8,309 bases of DNA. Source: an uncultured Clostridia bacterium (GTDB taxonomy: Bacteria; Bacillota; Clostridia; Christensenellales; Borkfalkiaceae). Below the pieces are notes generated by a model. It searched no databases. It was given only the letters and a program-made list of their open reading frames with translations, and had not been told where the DNA came from. Positions 4,522 to 8,309 of this stretch are shown in pieces (the first letter of the stretch is position 1; each line of letters begins with the position of its first letter). The stretch is taken from NCBI GenBank assembly GCA_944376035.1, contig CALWBJ010000198.1:1-8309 (forward strand), read 5' to 3'. The position numbers were made by a program, and so were the translations under genes.

Positions 4522-5390
4522 ATCACCGAATTGTTTTCTACCGAGTAATCTGTTATCAGACTTCCTTCTTCTCCGTAAAAGCACATCGTAGCCTGATCGT
4601 CAAGCAAATATCCTACGGGTATATTGGAAAATACCGTATCGTCTACCGAAACGTATGCGTAATCCACGCCTTTGAATACCGTCTTGAAATTTTCACTGTG
4701 TGTAATCTCTATGGTATATTTACCGTCTTCGCCTGCCTCTATAAGAGTAATCTTGCCGTCGCAAGGCGAATATATACTGCCCTTACCGGAGAAAGTCATA
4801 ACCCCGTCTTCAACGACAGCCGATTCCGCGCCTTCGAAAAGAAGATTGGGTTTGAATTCGGAATAAAGTCTTTCATCGGTCTGAACAGTCTCGGTAGTAC
4901 CGAATACGCTGCGCATAAAAGTGTTTATTCCGCTGTCGGGTACGAATGCGTTGGTTAAAAATATAGTCGCTATGAGCGCGCCGACAATGCATAATTGAAT
5001 AGCCACAATACCGAATTTACTGCGTTTTTTCTTTTCTTTGGGTTTAATGTTTACAGTCGGAGCATATTCATCGCGAACTTCGTTATTTTCCTGCATATCG
5101 ACGGGAATATTGCGCTCTTCCTGCATTGTGCCGTCAGAATATGCGTTTTCATACGCTGCCGCATCGTCGGCAATATAGTTATCCTGAGGCGGATTGACGT
5201 AAGTTTCACGCGCCGCGGAATAATCGGTTTCCGCAGATTGCTCGTTTACCTTCTGCAAAAGTTGTTCTTTTACCTTTTCGGCGTCAACAGCCTTTTTTCT
5301 GCCACGTTTTTTCTTAGGCGGTTTGTAAGTAATGGTGCATGTGTTTACGGGAATTTCCAGCATTTCTGCATACTGTAACTTTTCGTTCAT
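4509..5390 (-). CDS. spoIVFA: SpoIVFA-like regulator of SpoIVFB, degenerate M23 domain
   Basis: A 293-residue single-pass membrane protein. Residues 1-125 are hydrophilic and charged, with a basic KKKRGRKK (26-33) that resembles an AT-hook core. One membrane segment is at about 126-149. Residues about 203-275 resemble a LytM/M23 peptidase fold (IYSPCDGKI, YTIEITHSENF, then V-x-x-G-x-x-L). The expected zinc ligands, the early HxxxD and the later HxH, are not apparent, so it is probably catalytically dead. In Bacillus, SpoIVFA has this layout and holds SpoIVFB in an inhibited complex with BofA until SpoIVB degrades it. Identification rests on layout plus the overlapping spoIVFB, since the sequence itself diverges fast. 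The start is ATG 5388-5390 with AAGGAG 9 nt upstream. A sigma-E-like promoter lies about 35 nt before the start. Confidence 0.78.
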   Translation of the reverse strand: MNEKLQYAEMLEIPVNTCTITYKPPKKKRGRKKAVDAEKVKEQLLQKVNEQSAETDYSAARETYVNPPQDNYIADDAAAYENAYSDGTMQEERNIPVDMQENNEVRDEYAPTVNIKPKEKKKRSKFGIVAIQLCIVGALIATIFLTNAFVPDSGINTFMRSVFGTTETVQTDERLYSEFKPNLLFEGAESAVVEDGVMTFSGKGSIYSPCDGKITLIEAGEDGKYTIEITHSENFKTVFKGVDYAYVSVDDTVFSNIPVGYLLDDQATMCFYGEEGSLITDYSVENNSVIWAV

Positions 5391-5422
5391 AAAAATTTTC
5401 TCCTTATCCTCACGTTTATAAA

Positions 5423-5451
5423 AATATATGACGGGACAAGCAGTAATATGA
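5423..5451 (-). promoter_or_regulatory. Sigma-E-type (mother-cell) promoter of spoIVFA-spoIVFB
   Basis: On the minus strand, TCATATT (5445-5451) and CATATATT (5423-5430) are separated by 14 nt. Both agree at every position with the Bacillus sigma-E consensus as I know it (-35 KMATATT, -10 CATAYAHT, spacing about 13-15). The predicted start is near 5416, leaving about 25 nt to the ATG. The spoIVF operon is under sigma-E in Bacillus, so location and sequence agree. Confidence 0.75.
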
Positions 5452-5453
5452 CA

Positions 5454-5483
5454 CGCCCCCGCAAAATTTTTTTTGCGGGGGCG
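5454..5483. terminator. Strong stem-loop downstream of apgM
   Basis: A perfect 13-bp stem (5454-5466 with 5471-5483, CGCCCCCGCAAAA and its complement) closes a 4-nt loop. On the minus strand it is followed by TGTCATATT rather than a U-tract. It is therefore not a classical terminator for apgM, though it could insulate the sigma-E promoter whose -35 begins 3 nt away. The plus-strand side is more T-rich (ACATTTTATTTT), but no plus-strand gene precedes it. The rest of the gap (5484-5655) is very A+T-rich with a nested palindrome at 5511-5547. Confidence 0.5.
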
Positions 5484-5655
5484 AACATTTTATTTTCTAT
5501 TTGCATATTTATCTAAATTAAATATAATTGTTATATGTTTTTTAGATAATATATATAGTTTAATTTTAACAAATATTAAAATTTTGTTACAATAAATATA
5601 AAAATTTTTTTCAACACACTCTATTTTAAGTCATATTTGAAAATTATTTGCAAAA

Positions 5656-6867
5656 TTACACCGAAAGAAATTTTTTCATGAGTTTTACGCCGCTTTCAAT
5701 GAATACTCCCGATTCCTGAGCCTGTTTTTCGTCGTACGTTCTGCCGGAAGGGGTTACGCTTAAATCACTCCTGTACAGCACGTAAGGAACGGGGTCGGAA
5801 GTATGCGTCATGATTGACAACGGAGTGGGATGGTCGGGAAGGATAAGAAGAGAAAACGGCTCTTTTCTTTTTTCAAGTTCTTCCTTTATATATTTTACGA
5901 CAGTTTCCGAAATCATCTCTATCGAATATATTTTATGTTCGGCGTCCCCGTGATGTCCGCATTCGTCCGGAGCCTCCATATGAAGATAAACAAAATCCGC
6001 CCCGTCGTCAAGCGCCTTTACGCACGCGCGTGCCTTACCTAAAAAGTTGGTGTCGTAATTACCCGTTGCGCCTTCGACTTCTATCACCTTCATTCCCGAA
6101 AGTTTACCTATACCTTTTAAAAGGTCTACCGCGGAAATCATGGCGCCGTCAAGCGAATACCTCGATTTAAAATTTTCGAGAGCGGGCTTTGTTCCCTCGC
6201 CCCAGAACCAAAGCGAATTTGCGGGTCTTTTCCCCTCTTTTATACGTTTAACGTTGACGGGATGATTTTTTAACAGTTCCGCCGAACGCTCCATAAGCGC
6301 AAGATACTTCTTTCCCTCTTCACTTTCAGGCAGATAATCTTTTATAGGTTTTCCCGTAATGTCGTGAGGCGGAGTCAGATCGCCCGCTATTTTCCCGAAC
6401 GGTCTTACCAGACAATGGCGGTAACTTATTCCCGCATACAGCGTATTTTTTTCATCATTAAGATGTTTTGCAAGATAATCTATAAGTTCTTTTGCTTCCG
6501 CAGTGGTAATTTCTCCCGCGCTGTAATCAATCATTGTCTTATCCGAATAAATCTCTTCATCCGATAGAGTTACGAGATTAGCGCGCGCGGTGATGTCGGT
6601 ATCTTTGAGATCTATTCCTATGCTTGCCGCTTCAAGCGGAGAGCGTCCTGTATAGCACTCTTTGGGGTCGTATCCGAGCACCGAAAGATTGGCAACGTCG
6701 CTGCCCGGTTTCATGCCGTCGGGAATAGTTTTGCAAAGTCCGATTTCTCCGCTTTTGCAAAGATTGTCTATAACGGGTTTATTTGCCGCCATAAGCGGGG
6801 TTTTCCCTTTAAGCGTCTCTTGCGGATAATCCGCCATGCCGTCTCCTAATATAACTACGTATTTCAT
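5656..6867 (-). CDS. apgM: Archaeal-type cofactor-independent phosphoglycerate mutase family protein
   Basis: A 403-residue member of the ApgM group (COG3635) of the alkaline-phosphatase-like metalloenzyme superfamily. The classic reaction is interconversion of 3- and 2-phosphoglycerate in glycolysis. Visible motifs are LGDGMAD (7-13, metal-binding D9), PGSDVANLSVLGYDP (54-68, likely phospho-acceptor S56), ANSLWFWGEG (216-225), GATGNYDTN (266-274), HMEAPDECGHHGD (296-308) and LPDHPTP/THTSDPVPY (343-362), the last two supplying metal ligands. All core residues look intact. Some bacterial members of this family act as homoserine kinases in threonine synthesis, which cannot be excluded. The start is ATG 6865-6867, overlapping the ung stop as ATGA with GGAG 6 nt upstream; a TTG four codons earlier is less likely. 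Length is normal. Confidence 0.9.
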   Translation of the reverse strand: MKYVVILGDGMADYPQETLKGKTPLMAANKPVIDNLCKSGEIGLCKTIPDGMKPGSDVANLSVLGYDPKECYTGRSPLEAASIGIDLKDTDITARANLVTLSDEEIYSDKTMIDYSAGEITTAEAKELIDYLAKHLNDEKNTLYAGISYRHCLVRPFGKIAGDLTPPHDITGKPIKDYLPESEEGKKYLALMERSAELLKNHPVNVKRIKEGKRPANSLWFWGEGTKPALENFKSRYSLDGAMISAVDLLKGIGKLSGMKVIEVEGATGNYDTNFLGKARACVKALDDGADFVYLHMEAPDECGHHGDAEHKIYSIEMISETVVKYIKEELEKRKEPFSLLILPDHPTPLSIMTHTSDPVPYVLYRSDLSVTPSGRTYDEKQAQESGVFIESGVKLMKKFLSV

Positions 6868-7532
6868 AATGCACTCCAATCCACGGGCGTCTTCCCGTGT
6901 TCAATAAGATATTCGTTGGCTTTTACAAAATGTCCGCAACCGAAAAATCCGTTATATGCCGATAAAGGACTCGGATGCGCACATTCGAGAATCAGATGCT
7001 TTCTTTTATCGATAAGGGGCTTTTTACTCCTCGCGTTTCCGCCCCAAAGCAAGAACACGACGTTTTCTTTTAAGTCTGATATTTTCTTTATTATCGCGTC
7101 GGTAAACTCTTCCCAACCCCGACCTTTATGCGAATTTGCCGCATGCGCCCTTACGGTCAGAACGGTGTTTAATAGCAGTACTCCCTGTTTTGCCCAACCC
7201 GTGAGGTCTCCGCTGTCGGGCGGAACAAATCCCGTCTCGGAAGAAAGTTCTTTGAATATATTGACGAGCGACGGCGGTTTTTCAACCCCCGCGGGCACCG
7301 AAAAAGAAAGCCCCATCGCCTGCCCTTCGTTATGATAAGGGTCCTGTCCGAGCAAAACGACTTTTATATTTTCAAAAGACGTAAGTTTCATGCTGTTGAA
7401 TATATTATACATGGACGGATATATCGTCCGAGTAAAATATTCTTCTTTCAGAAATTCTCTGAGTCTTTCGTAATTCTCCGAACAAAACTCGTTTTCAAGA
7501 ATTTTGTCCCATTCTTCGGTAATTTTTATCAT
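6864..7532 (-). CDS. ung: Uracil-DNA glycosylase, family 1
   Basis: A 222-residue UNG. It removes uracil from DNA as the first step of base-excision repair. The water-activating motif GQDPYH is at 62-67 (catalytic D64), the uracil-binding region LLLNTVLTVR is at about 119-128, and the active-site loop HPSPLSAYNGFFG is at 186-198 (catalytic H186). Length and motif order are those of the family. The start is ATG 7530-7532; only GGTG five bases upstream can act as ribosome binding site, so initiation may be modest. Its stop overlaps the apgM start by ATGA, so the two are probably co-transcribed and translationally coupled. It is transcribed divergently from mntP from an interlocked promoter region. 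Confidence 0.97.
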   Translation of the reverse strand: MIKITEEWDKILENEFCSENYERLREFLKEEYFTRTIYPSMYNIFNSMKLTSFENIKVVLLGQDPYHNEGQAMGLSFSVPAGVEKPPSLVNIFKELSSETGFVPPDSGDLTGWAKQGVLLLNTVLTVRAHAANSHKGRGWEEFTDAIIKKISDLKENVVFLLWGGNARSKKPLIDKRKHLILECAHPSPLSAYNGFFGCGHFVKANEYLIEHGKTPVDWSAL

Positions 7533-7560
7533 ATACGCACCGCACAGCGAATAATATTTT

Positions 7561-7616
7561 TTTAATTTAATATATTATATCATTAACGATTGACAAAATC
7601 AATTTAATTTAATATA
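7561..7616. repeat. 14-bp direct repeat spanning both promoters
   Basis: TTTAATTTAATATA occurs at 7561-7574 and 7603-7616, a 42-bp period or close to four helical turns. One copy touches the ung -10 and the other the mntP -10. It is pure A+T, so chance is possible. Confidence 0.6.
7574..7602 (-). promoter_or_regulatory. Promoter of ung-apgM
   Basis: On the minus strand, -35 TTGATT (7597-7602), 17-nt spacer, and -10 TATAAT (7574-7579) preceded by TGA (extended -10). The predicted start is near 7567, about 35 nt before ung. It overlaps the divergent mntP promoter. Confidence 0.75.
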
Positions 7617-7618
7617 CT
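7590..7618 (+). promoter_or_regulatory. Promoter of mntP
   Basis: -35 TTGACA (7590-7595) is perfect, the spacer is 17 nt, and -10 TATACT (7613-7618) has one mismatch. The expected start near 7625 leaves only about 10 nt before the ATG, with the AAGGT binding site at the very 5' end. There is no room for a manganese (yybP-ykoY) riboswitch. Confidence 0.8.
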
Positions 7619-7634
7619 GACTGTCAAGGTTTTT

Positions 7635-8231
7635 ATGAATGTTTTAGAAGTAATTTTTATAGGCGTCGCGCTTTCAATGGACGCGTGTGCGCTTACATTT
7701 TCCAACTGCACCGCTTACAGTCCTTTAAGCCGAAAGAAAGAATGGGCAATGCCCGTTCTTTTCGCTGTTTTTCAGGCCGTGATGCCGCTTATAGGATTTT
7801 ATCTCGGGTCTTTGTTCATGGGATATCTGGAAACGGCAACAGGTTATGTTACCGCTGCCATTTTTCTGATTCTCGCCATAAAAATTATCGTTGATATAAT
7901 AAAGGAAAACAAAGAAAAGTCAAATGGCGATAAAGGAAAACAAAATTGCGATAATTCCGCCCGCAAGCCCGAATTTACGGTAGGGATACTCTTTATTCAG
8001 GCAATAGCGACAAGTATTGACGCGCTTGCCATAGGCGTAACCTTAAACACTCTCACCTTTTCGGTTTTCTGGGCAGTACTTATTATCGGCGCGGTAACCT
8101 TTCTGCTTGTTACGCTTTCTCTTATTTTCGGAAAATCGCTCGGGAAACTTTTCGGTAAATATGCCCAGTGGGTTGGCGCGATTATACTTATTGCTTTATC
8201 CGTAAAAAGTTTAGTCGGTATATTTATTTAG
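7635..8231 (+). CDS. mntP: Manganese efflux pump MntP family protein
   Basis: A 198-residue integral membrane protein of the MntP (YebN, formerly DUF204) family, which exports Mn2+ and protects against its excess. The two inverted halves each carry the family aspartate motif: VALSMDACAL (11-20, D16) and ATSIDALAIGV (125-135, D129). About six hydrophobic segments are seen (near 1-20, 38-60, 70-90, 115-137, 143-165, 178-198). A Lys/Asn-rich loop at about 90-112 separates the halves and is somewhat long. Cys18 replaces the common Phe after SMDA, and Cys25 and Cys105 are also present. The start is ATG 7635-7637 with a modest AAGGT 4 nt upstream. The divergent neighbour is ung. The gene is complete; the contig ends about 50 nt after its stop. 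Metal specificity is inferred from family. Confidence 0.88.
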   Translation: MNVLEVIFIGVALSMDACALTFSNCTAYSPLSRKKEWAMPVLFAVFQAVMPLIGFYLGSLFMGYLETATGYVTAAIFLILAIKIIVDIIKENKEKSNGDKGKQNCDNSARKPEFTVGILFIQAIATSIDALAIGVTLNTLTFSVFWAVLIIGAVTFLLVTLSLIFGKSLGKLFGKYAQWVGAIILIALSVKSLVGIFI

Positions 8232-8281
8232 CGTTTCGCTTTACTCATTCGCATAAAGTTTAATAAAATAATTTTTTAAAT

Positions 8282-8309
8282 AGATCGGAAGAGCACACGT
8301 CTGAACTCC
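8282..8309 (+). other. Illumina TruSeq adapter (non-genomic)
   Basis: The final 28 bases match the standard TruSeq read-1 3' adapter, beginning AGATCGGAAGAGC and ending GTCTGAACTCC. The first A may derive from A-tailing, so the junction is certain to within one base. It is a sequencing/assembly remnant at a contig end and should be trimmed. Confidence 0.98.

Noticed and set aside
4995..5378. Plus-strand frame of 127 codons opposite spoIVFA
   Set aside because: Fully antisense to spoIVFA, no binding site, low-complexity hydrophobic product typical of the reverse of a charged coding region.
6868..6879. Earlier TTG start of apgM
   Set aside because: The ATG at 6865-6867 has GGAG at proper spacing and gives the family N-terminus MKYVVILGDGMAD.
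6916..7335. Plus-strand frame of 139 codons opposite ung
   Set aside because: Antisense to conserved ung motifs; no independent support.
7533..7634. yybP-ykoY manganese riboswitch before mntP
   Set aside because: The region is about 100 nt of A+T-rich promoter DNA and the transcript start is too close to the ATG to hold the aptamer.

Overview
The window looks like a chromosomal segment from an endospore-forming member of the Bacillota, most likely the Clostridia. Three things support this: low-to-moderate GC with very A+T-rich intergenic DNA, strong AGGAGG-type ribosome binding sites, and a SpoIVFA/SpoIVFB pair behind a sequence that fits a sigma-E (mother-cell) promoter. The class-level placement is inference; no rRNA or other decisive marker is present. 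The last 28 bases (8282-8309) are an Illumina TruSeq adapter, not genome, so the real sequence ends near 8281.

Layout, right to left (all genes except mntP are on the minus strand). mntP (plus strand, manganese efflux) and ung (uracil-DNA glycosylase) diverge from a short region in which their two promoters interlock. ung overlaps apgM (archaeal-type phosphoglycerate mutase or a related kinase) by ATGA. After an A+T-rich gap with a strong stem-loop comes the sporulation pair spoIVFA-spoIVFB, which overlap by 13 nt and end in a strong intrinsic terminator at about 3617-3659. A 374-nt non-coding gap then leads, through a near-consensus promoter, into the transcription, secretion and ribosome cluster rpmG-secE-nusG-rplK-rplA-rplJ. 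rplL would be expected just beyond the left edge. rpmG is only 54 codons long and easily missed.

The ribosomal cluster carries most of the regulatory content. rplJ has its own promoter (TTGACA-N17-TATAAT) starting right at the rplA stop codon. It is followed by an L10-leader-type RNA ending in a 14-bp attenuator hairpin, with a plausible competing antiterminator. Upstream of both rplK and rplA there is a small RNA fold with the same plan: GUGG/CCAC stem, GA on the 5' side, a second stem, and a 7-nt 3' internal loop. Both resemble the ribosomal protein L1 binding site of 23S rRNA and lie 5 and 0 nt from the Shine-Dalgarno sequence. I read them as two L1 autoregulatory sites in one rplK-rplA unit, which is the most interesting feature here.

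I see no mobile element, CRISPR array, tRNA, rRNA gene, defence system or biosynthetic cluster. The genes are well-known families, and the points worth a second look are regulatory.
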